The translations under genes were made by a program, and so were the position numbers. A stretch of DNA of 60,776 bases from JAPHTQ01 sp050302275 (GTDB lineage Bacteria > Pseudomonadota > Gammaproteobacteria > Thiohalomonadales > Thiohalomonadaceae): contig JBNLAT010000015.1 of assembly GCA_050302275.1 (NCBI GenBank), positions 1-60,776 on the forward strand, written 5' to 3'. A model generated the notes under the pieces. It saw nothing but the letters and a program-made list of their open reading frames with translations, had not been told where the DNA came from and searched no databases. Below, piece after piece: positions 10,242 to 17,320 of this stretch (positions are counted from its first letter, which is position 1; each line of letters opens with the position of its first letter).

Positions 10242-10309
10242 ATGCCTCATGGGGCGTTCACGCTCAGCGAACCGGCGAGGGCGCGTCAGCGCCTGAGTCC
10301 GTGTTGTAC
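10238..10309 (-). repeat. attC-like site 6 (degenerate)
   Basis: On the minus strand this runs from TACAACAC through complementary CAGGCGC/GCGCGTC and GTTCGCTGAGCGTGAAC segments to CCCCATGAGGCATGA. It is the terminal site of the array and its right core box is poor (GCATGA in place of GCGTTA-like). The preceding gene's stop lies inside it. Confidence 0.45.
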
Positions 10310-10719
10310 TGATTGTTAAGGGCCTGCTCACTTCCGTTTAAAAATCCATTAATAATATCGCATACTGGTTTTGGCTCTGCGCAACTGTAGTTTGTAGAGT
10401 TTCTATATTGGATAATCAATCCTTCTAGTTTTTGTTCAACCTCCACATCAGATGCAGACATACCAATGATATATTTTACAAACTTCTTATCCGATACAGA
10501 ACGCTCAACAATTTTGGTGTCAAGCATGCTTTCTAGTAAACCAATAGCTTCCTCATCTTTGCCCTCTCTAATAAGGGCAAGCACCTTTGAGGTGGTTACG
10601 CTTTCTGCCAAATTTTGGCCAAGCTCATATTGATACCCTTTAACAAAACCAAACCAAAGAGAGATATATGAGCAGGCAATTACGATGACAAAGCCGATTA
10701 ATAACTGTGTTTTCTTCAT
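10264..10719 (-). CDS. Integron cassette gene: unknown membrane-anchored protein, 151 residues
   Basis: One N-terminal hydrophobic helix (about residues 6-26) anchors a helical domain with two cysteines (near 113 and 119) in a late segment. It resembles no family I know. Its ribosome site AAGGGC is part of the attC core of the cassette upstream, and its last 17 or so codons run into the degenerate attC downstream. Both are common in cassette genes. AT-rich compared with the flanking chromosome. Confidence 0.6.
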   Translation of the reverse strand: MKKTQLLIGFVIVIACSYISLWFGFVKGYQYELGQNLAESVTTSKVLALIREGKDEEAIGLLESMLDTKIVERSVSDKKFVKYIIGMSASDVEVEQKLEGLIIQYRNSTNYSCAEPKPVCDIINGFLNGSEQALNNQYNTDSGADAPSPVR

Positions 10720-10724
10720 TTTGC

Positions 10725-10808
10725 CCTTAACGCCTAATTTAGGGGCCGGAACTGCGTAGCAGCGGAGGTCCCAGCCCGCTTGCTGGCGACTACAATTACT
10801 TGTTATGT
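10725..10808 (-). repeat. attC-like site 5
   Basis: On the minus strand it begins ACATAACAAGTAATTG and ends CCCCTAAATTAGGCGTTAAGG, with imperfectly complementary halves (about 84 nt). The stop codon of the 10803 gene is the TAA of the left core site. Confidence 0.75.
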
Positions 10809-11159
10809 ATTGCCCAATTCGCCAGCTCTTTCTAATTGCTCTCTAGCGAGTGGCGGCATTCCATAACCATATTCAAAGTTATATTTTCCGGATGATTCTG
10901 CTATTAGGTCAATAAAGGACCATGTGCTACCTGTAGAATCCTGCATGTTACTCTGTAGCTCAATTAGTAAATCGCATGATTCAAGTGATAACTCAAAGTC
11001 ATTCTTTAAACCCTTTGTCAAAAACGAGCTAACATAGATTTCCATCTTTGCCCCATTGTGTGAGTAATTTTCATAATGCACACTTAATGAATCCCATTCG
11101 CTACCAATATCTTTTGAAAGCCCTAGCACTACAGCATCCTGTAATTCAGTGTTTTTCAT
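10803..11159 (-). CDS. Integron cassette gene: unknown soluble protein, 118 residues
   Basis: An acidic soluble protein, with WSFIDLIAESSGKYNFEYGY in its C-terminal half. This W-x(n)-G-K-Y-aromatic pattern loosely resembles YezG/DUF600-type immunity proteins, but the match is weak and I would not name it so without a profile search. It is followed directly by an attC-like site, and its stop lies in that site. Confidence 0.6.
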   Translation of the reverse strand: MKNTELQDAVVLGLSKDIGSEWDSLSVHYENYSHNGAKMEIYVSSFLTKGLKNDFELSLESCDLLIELQSNMQDSTGSTWSFIDLIAESSGKYNFEYGYGMPPLAREQLERAGELGNT

Positions 11160-11175
11160 TTATTCGTTCCTAAAT

Positions 11176-11261
11176 ACATAACGCTAAGCTTTGGGGTGGC
11201 GGAGCGACAGCGTAGCCGTCCCGGTCACGTCTTTTTCGGCGACAACAGCGCCTTGTTATGC
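11176..11261 (-). repeat. attC-like site 4
   Basis: On the minus strand it begins GCATAACAAGGCGCTG and ends CCCCAAAGCTTAGCGTTATGT (86 nt). These are classic left and right ends of an attC site. The middle is imperfectly palindromic. Confidence 0.82.
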
Positions 11262-11603
11262 ATCGTTTTCCAATGCGGATTTAAAATGCTTTGACTGTCC
11301 CCAAAGACCAATGCCAAGCAAGAGTAAAGCAATATAGTTAAATGCTACTTTTACATAGGAGATTATTATAGAAGACTTCGCATATTCCTCTGGAGTCATA
11401 TCTAGTGTAAGCGTCAGAAACAAAGGCAGTAAGAAATCAAGTGATTGTAAAGTTAATAAGATGCCGGCTACCAGTATTGCATAGCTAGATAACCCGCCCA
11501 TCAAACGGTTAAGCTTTACAGAAGAAATAGCGATTAATATCGCCGGCAACAAGGCTAGTGCTAGTAGAAAAACACTGGCAACTACTTTTAGTGGTTCTAG
11601 CAT
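11256..11603 (-). CDS. Integron cassette gene: integral membrane protein, 115 residues
   Basis: Three strongly hydrophobic segments (about residues 8-28, 38-62 and 80-101) predict an inner-membrane protein with no soluble domain. No family recognised. GAAGGA precedes the ATG. The TAA stop is embedded in attC-like site 4. Confidence 0.6.
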   Translation of the reverse strand: MLEPLKVVASVFLLALALLPAILIAISSVKLNRLMGGLSSYAILVAGILLTLQSLDFLLPLFLTLTLDMTPEEYAKSSIIISYVKVAFNYIALLLLGIGLWGQSKHFKSALENDA

Positions 11604-11625
11604 ATGGAATTCGTCCTTCTATGGT

Positions 11626-11697
11626 GCATGACGACAAGCTAAAGGGCGTAAATGACGCGCAGCAAAATTTGCGTCCATTTTGAGCGCCTTGTTGGGC
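11626..11697 (-). repeat. attC-like site 3
   Basis: On the minus strand it begins GCCCAACAAGGCGCTC, an exact RYYYAAC core, and ends CCTTTAGCTTGTCGTCATGC (72 nt). Its halves are partly complementary. Confidence 0.75.
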
Positions 11698-11699
11698 CA

Positions 11700-12461
11700 C
11701 TAACCCTTGTGCATTTCGGCTAATCGGCTAAGGAGTACTGCCTTCGCAGTTTTATGGGCTTCAGGGAGTTGGTTAACTATAGCCTCCAGCTCTGTGAGTT
11801 CTTGAGCTTCAAGGCGTTTTCCGTCTTCCTTTAGTAAGTCTATGGACTTGTTTAATGTATCGATAGAATCTGAAATGCGCCATTCATTATCAAGTTTGAT
11901 TGCACATGCAATCAGCTCTCCAGAAGCTATTACGGCATTGGATGGCACCGGCATTTCCATCCAGTACTCTACCTCTTTTTCTTGAAATTTATAGTTATGC
12001 TCTCTGACTTCTGATGTCAACCATGAAATATTGCCTCTTACTGTCCTGATTTTTTCGTCTGCGACCTTAGAAGCCACAGAAGTTATCTCTTTCTCAAGCC
12101 CCGATATGGTTTTATCCAATCTAGAATTCTGTTCTTCTGATGTTTTGTTCAACGACGCCAAAAATTCCTCTCTCAATGCGCTGAATTCAGCCTTAAGAGT
12201 TCTTGTGCTTTGGAACCAGTTAAAGCCAATGAGGACTACAGCAATTGCACCTACAGTGCCAAGTGACCACAAGATAACAGACATAAAATCATCATTATAA
12301 TCTCGGATTATTGTTAACTGATTTTCAACATGGCTAACCTGTTCCTGAAGTTGAACAACATTCTTTTCCTGGCTAGGAGGGGCAGCATTTTTTGTCGGGG
12401 TTGTCGCATAAGCCATGGTTGCAACTAGAATGCAGGAAAAGGCAAGTATTAATTTTCTCAT
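11700..12461 (-). CDS. Integron cassette gene: exported coiled-coil membrane protein, 253 residues
   Basis: The protein has an N-terminal signal peptide (cleavage near residue 20, after AYA), a short coiled coil (about 32-55), one transmembrane helix (about 60-82) and a long cytoplasmic helical region with heptad features (about 88-140). It is the longest gene of the array. No enzymatic motif or known family is visible. Confidence 0.6.
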   Translation of the reverse strand: MRKLILAFSCILVATMAYATTPTKNAAPPSQEKNVVQLQEQVSHVENQLTIIRDYNDDFMSVILWSLGTVGAIAVVLIGFNWFQSTRTLKAEFSALREEFLASLNKTSEEQNSRLDKTISGLEKEITSVASKVADEKIRTVRGNISWLTSEVREHNYKFQEKEVEYWMEMPVPSNAVIASGELIACAIKLDNEWRISDSIDTLNKSIDLLKEDGKRLEAQELTELEAIVNQLPEAHKTAKAVLLSRLAEMHKG

Positions 12462-12484
12462 TAGTTTTCTCTGTATTATGTGTA

Positions 12485-12563
12485 GCCCAACGATTACATA
12501 AGGGGCGCCGCGGTAGCGGCGTCCCAGCGACCAAAGGGAGCGATCTTGATGTGCTTGTTATGT
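12485..12563 (-). repeat. attC-like site 2
   Basis: On the minus strand it begins ACATAACAAGCACATC and ends GGCGCCCCTTATGTAATCGTTGGGC. GTTGGGC is an exact GTTRRRY core. 79 nt, with a GC-rich central hairpin (GACGCCGC/GCGGCGCC). Confidence 0.8.
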
Positions 12564-13154
12564 TCCATATGGATTTGGCAGAATAAAAATTACACCCTCT
12601 ACGGTTATCTTTAGCTTTCCGTTGAGTGTATCGTCTCTCCATGACTTTCCACTTGACTTAATATTGTTTATCTCTGTTTCAGATATAGTCATTGTGCTCT
12701 GCCTTGATGCCATACCCAAATTTTTATGCATTAGTGAATCAAGAGTTTTGACCGATGCACCATCTGGGTAAGGAAGCTTCTCTATCTCGGTGCCTTCCTC
12801 GATAGTCCTTATTTGCCACAATTCAGAATGCGTAAGCCACAATTGATATGTGCTTGGTCGTTTAGAGCCTGCCGGTGTCGAAATAGGCGACATAGATAAT
12901 ATGCCTCCATTTTCGGGTATTTTCATTCGATTTTCGGAGTGTTTAAAAAAACTAAACTCTTTTGACGAGGGAATTGATACGGCAGGATCTGGTTTAGCTA
13001 TTTCTGCGGTTTGTGGATTCGTGAATTTAGGCTCCTTTTGAGCCGTTTCAAATGCTTTCGGCAGAAGGTAAGTCATACCTACAAACCAAATCGCCACAAA
13101 TGCAATACCAAACCCTGCGCCAAATACGAGTCCATGAAAAAATTTCTTCAGCAT
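12558..13154 (-). CDS. Integron cassette gene: unknown membrane-anchored protein, 198 residues
   Basis: An N-terminal hydrophobic helix with glycines (about residues 9-31) is followed by a soluble, probably periplasmic, domain. No conserved motif is recognised. Ribosome site AAGAGGAAA lies before the ATG. The stop TAA is the core of attC-like site 2. Confidence 0.6.
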   Translation of the reverse strand: MLKKFFHGLVFGAGFGIAFVAIWFVGMTYLLPKAFETAQKEPKFTNPQTAEIAKPDPAVSIPSSKEFSFFKHSENRMKIPENGGILSMSPISTPAGSKRPSTYQLWLTHSELWQIRTIEEGTEIEKLPYPDGASVKTLDSLMHKNLGMASRQSTMTISETEINNIKSSGKSWRDDTLNGKLKITVEGVIFILPNPYGT

Positions 13155-13170
13155 CTACTTTCCTCTTGAA

Positions 13171-13240
13171 ACATAACGACAAGCTGTGGGGCGCGAGCCG
13201 CATCGCGGCGAAGCGTCCCACACGAGCGAATTGTTATAAC
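13171..13240 (-). repeat. attC-like site 1
   Basis: On the minus strand it begins GTTATAACAATTCGCTC and ends GCCCCACAGCTTGTCGTTATGT (70 nt), with a GC-rich central hairpin. The stop of the 13234 gene lies in its first core box. Confidence 0.75.
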
Positions 13241-13716
13241 GTTTTGTAGTAGCCATTGTGGGAAAGTTGCAGTGTTCGTAATAGGGGGTATTGCTCTGGA
13301 ATAGCATTTTTCGCAACTATGCCGCACTCGACTACTTTTTGCCGTATTTCAGCCATCAACTCATCAACCGATACTATTTTTCCGCCTGCAAGCTCATCTC
13401 TTCCTTTCGGGTGTGAAATGAGAACAGCCATTTGCTCTATTTCCATGTTCTTATCGAGCCATGTGAACACTTCGGCGAAGATGTACTTTCTTGCTGCTTT
13501 GAACTTTTTTGTGAACCGCTCTTCACGAACACTCCATGAGTGGGCATCAATTGATGGCTCTAAATGAATTAGGTGTCCTGTATGTGGATCAAAGGCAATT
13601 ACATCTAATTCCATTTCCCAGCCGCCGTGACTGAGCTTGCCAACCTTGATATTTCTTTTTACCAAGTAGCCTTTCCAGTCGAAGTATTCAGCTATCAAAT
13701 CTTCTAGGTGCGACAT
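13234..13716 (-). CDS. Integron cassette gene: possible PD-(D/E)xK-like nuclease fold, 160 residues
   Basis: First gene of the array. Residues 34-55 (EMELDVIAFDPHTGHLIHLE followed by PS) resemble the acidic core of restriction-like nucleases: acidic residues before a strand, then D38 and E53. The expected lysine two residues after the glutamate is a serine, so activity is doubtful. The stop codon is inside attC-like site 1. Annotated as uncharacterised. The fold is inference. Confidence 0.6.
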   Translation of the reverse strand: MSHLEDLIAEYFDWKGYLVKRNIKVGKLSHGGWEMELDVIAFDPHTGHLIHLEPSIDAHSWSVREERFTKKFKAARKYIFAEVFTWLDKNMEIEQMAVLISHPKGRDELAGGKIVSVDELMAEIRQKVVECGIVAKNAIPEQYPLLRTLQLSHNGYYKTL

Positions 13717-13755
13717 GGCTTCCTTGAGTTATAACTATAATTCCACGTCGGAAGT

Positions 13756-13773
13756 GACGTAATGTATTACGTC
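13756..13773. promoter_or_regulatory. Palindrome upstream of the first cassette gene
   Basis: GACGTAATGTATTACGTC has perfect 8-bp arms around a 2-nt centre, 40 bp before the first cassette gene. Additional ACGTC words flank it. This could be an operator or part of the promoter that drives the array. Confidence 0.35.
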
Positions 13774-13974
13774 GATATTGACGGATAAAATTCCACTACA
13801 GCCATAAGTTACTGAATTTCCTAATAGCGGTATGGATAAACACGTCAGTAACAGATTCTGGGAATACGTCGTCATCCTTTAGCGATTAGGTGGGATCTTT
13901 CACGGCTTCCCTTCTCGTAGTTTTGTTTTTTGTACTCTGGTAATCCGGTATTGGCAAGTATCAAAATTTAGTGG

Positions 13975-14390
13975 CTTTGTTGAACGAAGCGGTTTTGGGT
14001 CCCGTAGACACAGCCGAGCACTGGAGTCCGTTGAAGGATTAGCCCGTCAGGGGCGCGCCATGGACGGCGCACGGTGGCAGTCGGGGCAGGAGCCCCGTCT
14101 GCCATCCCCCTTCAACGGGCGAAGCGCGCAGGGCACCGCGTTAGCGGCAAGTCTCCGGGCGGCCTTCTCTTTGGTTACTTTCTCTTGTCGCGCATGAGAC
14201 CAATTCGCCGGGAGCGAATTGGGACAGCTTTAGCTGGCCCGAAGGGCGAAGTCCAGGGACGGACTTCGCAGAGTGACCTGCATGCGGGGCAGCCCCCGCT
14301 TTATATGCTGTTATCTGTCGCGAAGCGACACAAGGTTAATCGCGAGCAGGCGCTCGCTCCCACAATAAAAGCGTCGCGTCAGCGACTCAT
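13975..14390. repeat. Dispersed repeat D, copy 1 (with inserted element C)
   Basis: This fills most of the 709-bp gap between the cassette array and the rhodanese gene. TCTTTGGTTACTTTCTCTTG near 14168, and GGGGCAGCCCCCGCTTTATA with TATCTGTCGCG further on, match the reverse complement of 60677-60776. The rest is a GC-rich series of hairpins (for example GGCGCGCCATGGACGGCGC and CGTCGCGTCAGCGAC). Element C interrupts the match at 14194-14271. I see no credible gene here. Confidence 0.7.
14194..14271 (+). repeat. Small hairpin element C, copy 2 (inside repeat D)
   Basis: Compared with the copy of repeat D at the window end, this segment is extra. It has stems CCAATTCGC/GCGAATTGG (loop CGGGA), CAGCT/AGCTG, and GAAGTCC/GGACTTC (loop AGGGAC). 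It corresponds in inverse orientation to 9171-9243, with loops conserved and stem bases changed in pairs. Confidence 0.7.
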
Positions 14391-14425
14391 CCTAATTCCA
14401 GCGCACGCCGGAATCCCAAATCAAA

Positions 14426-14893
14426 CTAAGCGGCTGGCCTCCGCTGCTCAGGCCGCAACCTCGTTGCCAACATCTCATCCGCATCATCAATATCTACCTG
14501 CTCGCCGTCAGCGTTGAACATCGGCTGTTCAAAATCGTTCCAGCCTTTAATGCCTGTTTTGAGTGAGGCGACGTTTTTAAAGCCCATGCGCTGCATGGTA
14601 TGCGCGGCGAGTACACTACGGTTGCCGGAGCGGCAGATGACGATGATCTCGCGCTCACGTCCTGCTGCCAGCTCAGGGACGGTTTCGTCATAATCCCAGT
14701 CGCAAGCCTGTTCCAGTACTCCCCTCGGGACGTTAATCGAACCCTGAATATGCAGGGCATCGAATTCCTGCGGTTCGCGCACGTCGAGCAGGATGAGGTC
14801 GCTTGCCTGGCCGATTTTCTCTTCCAGGTCCCAGGGGAAGAGCTCTTCCACATCGGGCAGGGCTTCGGCGATGAGATCGTTAAAGTGTTTCAT
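14426..14893 (-). CDS. Cytoplasmic rhodanese-domain protein
   Basis: A 155-residue single-domain rhodanese with no signal peptide. The domain spans about residues 25-125, with LLDVREPQEF near 35 and the active-site loop CRSGNRS near 87, where the cysteine carries persulfide. An acidic C-terminal tail (QVDIDDADEM) follows. Unlike the four exported rhodaneses in this window it lacks the CPPFC domain and belongs to the ordinary cytoplasmic type. The start ATG at 14893 fits the family length. Role: sulfur transfer or detoxification in the cytoplasm. Its partner is unknown. Confidence 0.85.
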   Translation of the reverse strand: MKHFNDLIAEALPDVEELFPWDLEEKIGQASDLILLDVREPQEFDALHIQGSINVPRGVLEQACDWDYDETVPELAAGREREIIVICRSGNRSVLAAHTMQRMGFKNVASLKTGIKGWNDFEQPMFNADGEQVDIDDADEMLATRLRPEQRRPAA

Positions 14894-15032
14894 GGCTAAA
14901 TAGACCTTCTTGCTTTGCGGTTATTGGCCGGTTGCGGAAGCTGTGCAGTTTAGCGGCTTTAGCCTCGTGGCTCAAAACCGAGCGCCTCCATCTGTTATGA
15001 TATGTCTCTCATTTCTGGATTGAAGCAAGGGT

Positions 15033-15410
15033 GTGAACGTGGAAACCCGTATTCCTATCGAACAACTGAAGCAGGGCGACGAGCTGGCCGATTCATTGGC
15101 CGCGGGTTGCGAAGAGAAGGAGCCCTTCGCCCTGATGGTCTTGGGCGACAGTATGGAGCCCGAGTTTAACGACGGTGACGTGATTGTGATCGAACCGGGT
15201 GCCGACTACCACGACGGTTCTTACGTGATCGCCTGGCACAACAACGAGTACACCTTCCGTCAGTTGAAGGTGAGCGGTGGGCGCTACTATCTGATGCCGC
15301 TCAATCCCAATTACGTGAGTGAGCAAATTGATGGCCCTGAGGCGATTAGAGGGGTAATCACCCAGAAGAAGAGTCCGGGTGGGCGACACAACCGTAAAAA
15401 TTACGACTAA
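15033..15410 (+). CDS. Stand-alone S24/LexA-like peptidase domain protein
   Basis: A 125-residue protein consisting of a LexA/S24 fold without a DNA-binding domain. The serine motif GDSMEPEFNDGD places the nucleophile at Ser40. The segment that normally reads T-V-K-R-L reads TFRQL here, so the catalytic lysine appears to be arginine at residue 76. The protein may be inactive as a protease or may use another lysine (K79). GTG at 15033 follows GCAAGG. A second GTG two codons on is possible. A MITE-like repeat starts directly after the stop. Confidence 0.75.
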   Translation: MNVETRIPIEQLKQGDELADSLAAGCEEKEPFALMVLGDSMEPEFNDGDVIVIEPGADYHDGSYVIAWHNNEYTFRQLKVSGGRYYLMPLNPNYVSEQIDGPEAIRGVITQKKSPGGRHNRKNYD

Positions 15411-15411
15411 G

Positions 15412-15551
15412 GAACCTCTGAGAAGTACGCGAGCGGGATGAGATGCAAGGCGCACGGCGCACAGCGACCGAGACATATCAAGTAGATAGGCGAGGAAGCG
15501 AGCACCGCGCAACGCCGCAGATCGCACGCGCAGCCACTTGTTCAGAGGTTC
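15412..15551 (+). repeat. MITE-like dispersed repeat B, copy 2
   Basis: A 140-bp element bounded by perfect 10-bp inverted ends (GAACCTCTGA ... TCAGAGGTTC). It sits precisely between the S24 stop at 15410 and the GTG of the next gene at 15557. It is the inverse of 9909-10040. No coding capacity. Confidence 0.8.
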
Positions 15552-15556
15552 ATTAG

Positions 15557-16027
15557 GTGAAAGCTGGTAAGGGGAGTTACCTGCTGCTGTTCTACTGCCC
15601 GCAATCGGTACGGGTAACCGCAGGGAAGCTTGGTGAACTCACCCTGCAGTCGGGCTATTACCTCTACTGTGGCAGTGCTTTTGGTCCCGGTGGGGTGAAG
15701 GCGCGAACTGATCACCACCGGCGTATCAGCCAGCGTCCTCACTGGCATATCGATTACCTCCGGCCGCATCTCCAGCTAATGGAGATCTGGTATACCTTCG
15801 ATCCCCAATCACGAGAGCATCACTGGTCGGCACTGCTTGCCGAACTGCGCGGCGCGTCGTTGCCGTTTCCCGGTTTTGGTTCCAGTGATTGCCGTTGTCC
15901 AAGCCATCTTCTGCGGCTGGGTTACAAGCCTTCTTTTATCGCGTTCCGTCAGCGCATGCGCGAGCAACAGCCCGGGCATGCGCCGTTCTATCGGAAGCGG
16001 ATTACTTCGCTTCCTCTTCAGGGATGA
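15557..16027 (+). CDS. GIY-YIG-family (DUF123) protein
   Basis: A 156-residue protein of the GIY-YIG superfamily branch known as DUF123. GSYLLLFYCP and YYLYCGSAFGPGG correspond to the two beta strands of the nuclease core. RTDHHRR and HWHIDYLRP follow, and a cysteine pair (DCRCPSH) lies in the C-terminal half. Family members are predicted endonucleases. GTG at 15557 is the start just after a MITE-like repeat, so its ribosome site (GAGGTTC) lies in the repeat end. The last 26 bp overlap the convergent rhodanese gene. Confidence 0.75.
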   Translation: MKAGKGSYLLLFYCPQSVRVTAGKLGELTLQSGYYLYCGSAFGPGGVKARTDHHRRISQRPHWHIDYLRPHLQLMEIWYTFDPQSREHHWSALLAELRGASLPFPGFGSSDCRCPSHLLRLGYKPSFIAFRQRMREQQPGHAPFYRKRITSLPLQG

Positions 16028-16727
16028 TGACGGGCAGGCCGAGTATCTCCCACATCTGCATACCGCCACGATAGTAGAAGATCTTTTCCGGCGGGAAGCC
16101 CAGTTCCAGCAGGCCGTGAATAGCATGGGGTGACTGGCCGCACCAGGGGCCGTTACACCAGAAAAGCAGGTCGGGCGATTCGCTGTAATCCCAGAAACCT
16201 GTGCGTTGAATGTCGGCACCGACGGTTTTCAGGGTGGAGTCCCAGGCGTGACCGAAGAAACCAATCTGATCGCGGCGCTTGGCACCGATTTTTTTCATGA
16301 CCGCTGCAAGGTTCGGATCGCTGGCCTTCATTTCAAAGGCGGTGAAGGGAATGTTGACCGAGCTGGGGATAGTGCCTTTTTTGTGCCACTCCTCCACGCG
16401 AGCGTCGATGATCAAGCCAGTGCCTTTATTAACCTTATTCTTCATGAAGTCGAAGACCTCAACCTCGCCAACCGTGGTGACACCCGGTGCTACATGGATT
16501 GGTTGCGGGCAGAAGGGGGGGCATTTACGCGAGGTGCGTGCCCAGCTTAGATCGACAACATTGTTTTGATCCTGATTGCGGATGATCTGGATATCTTTGC
16601 CCTGATGCTTGACGGTGAAACTGTCCAGTTCAGGGGTGAGTTTGACTTCGACAGCCTCAGCCTGTGCCGCGCAAACCAGAAGGATTGAGGTGCAGAATGA
16701 AATAATGAGTGTCTTGGGGGATTTCAT
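16002..16727 (-). CDS. Exported rhodanese with CPPFC domain (paralogue 1)
   Basis: A 241-residue periplasmic protein: signal peptide 1-24 (AQA-E), an N-terminal domain of about 75 residues with RKCPPFCPQP (about 67-76), then a rhodanese domain with IIDARVEEWHKKGTIP and the catalytic loop WCNGPWCGQSP. It is clearly paralogous to the products at 23978, 24943 and 25643. It is preceded 33 bp upstream by a small periplasmic protein gene, and the pair lies behind a sigma-54 promoter. The insert between domain halves (about residues 150-180) is longer than in its paralogues. Probable role: periplasmic persulfide transfer during sulfide oxidation, inferred from the active site and the nearby sqr. Confidence 0.8.
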   Translation of the reverse strand: MKSPKTLIISFCTSILLVCAAQAEAVEVKLTPELDSFTVKHQGKDIQIIRNQDQNNVVDLSWARTSRKCPPFCPQPIHVAPGVTTVGEVEVFDFMKNKVNKGTGLIIDARVEEWHKKGTIPSSVNIPFTAFEMKASDPNLAAVMKKIGAKRRDQIGFFGHAWDSTLKTVGADIQRTGFWDYSESPDLLFWCNGPWCGQSPHAIHGLLELGFPPEKIFYYRGGMQMWEILGLPVIIPEEEAK

Positions 16728-16760
16728 GAGCAGTACCTTTGCTGTGTGCGTTTGAGCTGA

Positions 16761-17162
16761 TTACTTTTTCAATCTCGACATAATCGAGTCGCGTATGCTT
16801 TTTATATCGTTCTTCTGTTTGTACTCCTGATAGACCTGTTCGCGCTGGTTCTTATGGAGTGTGGAATAGAAGAGGTAGCTGCCGTAATAGTTTTCCTGCA
16901 GCTGTTGCTCGAAACCTTCCTTGTTGAGACCGGCTTTAATGGTTTCGGCGGGGTTGACGTTCTGGGGGGGAAGGCCGCGGGCGGGATAGGCGGGGTCGCT
17001 GCCCTTTTCGTCGGTGCCGCCTTCTGGATCAATCTTCCCGGCTTCGGCCTTCAGGGCTTCCAGGTAGCTATCCGCCGCGTGCACCTGTAGCGGCAGAATG
17101 CCACCAATGCATAGTGCAGCCGCAACTAACCACCAACCCGAATTGCGGTTGTGATGCTTCAT
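16761..17162 (-). CDS. Small periplasmic protein, partner of rhodanese paralogue 1
   Basis: A 133-residue exported protein with a signal peptide (cleavage near 29, VHA-AD), a proline/glycine-rich stretch and a charged helical C-terminus (NQREQVYQEYKQKND). No cysteine and no known domain. The start at 17162 is used because AGGAGGAGG lies about 10 nt upstream. The in-frame GTG at 17186 would put that ribosome site inside the gene. It is first in a two-gene operon with the rhodanese and could be a binding partner or chaperone. Confidence 0.65.
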   Translation of the reverse strand: MKHHNRNSGWWLVAAALCIGGILPLQVHAADSYLEALKAEAGKIDPEGGTDEKGSDPAYPARGLPPQNVNPAETIKAGLNKEGFEQQLQENYYGSYLFYSTLHKNQREQVYQEYKQKNDIKSIRDSIMSRLKK

Positions 17163-17199
17163 GTACGAGATTCCTCCTCCTGACACTGGCCGATTGTCT

Positions 17200-17216
17200 C
17201 TGACAAACCCTGTCAG
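17200..17216. promoter_or_regulatory. CTGACA-N5-TGTCAG palindrome in the leader of the rhodanese pair
   Basis: A perfect 6-bp inverted repeat with a 5-nt spacer (CTGACAAACCCTGTCAG), with a further CTGACA at 17180. It lies between the sigma-54 promoter and the start of the 16761 gene. The same half-site recurs upstream of sqr and of the sigma-54 regulator gene. Confidence 0.45.
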
Positions 17217-17282
17217 CTTCTGCTTATTCCAGTGTGTACAATCCTGTTATTCGGTTAATACGATAGTATTAGGACGAAAAAG

Positions 17283-17299
17283 AGCAATATGCGTACCAG
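17283..17299 (-). promoter_or_regulatory. Sigma-54 promoter for the exported rhodanese pair
   Basis: On the minus strand this reads CTGGTACGCATATTGCT, close to the consensus TGGCACG-N4-TTGCW with the obligatory GG-N10-GC spacing. It points at the 16761/16002 operon, about 120 bp before its start codon. A PAS/sigma-54 regulator is encoded 5 kb away. Confidence 0.7.
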
Positions 17300-17320
17300 A
17301 ATTATGGAAATTGTGACCGA

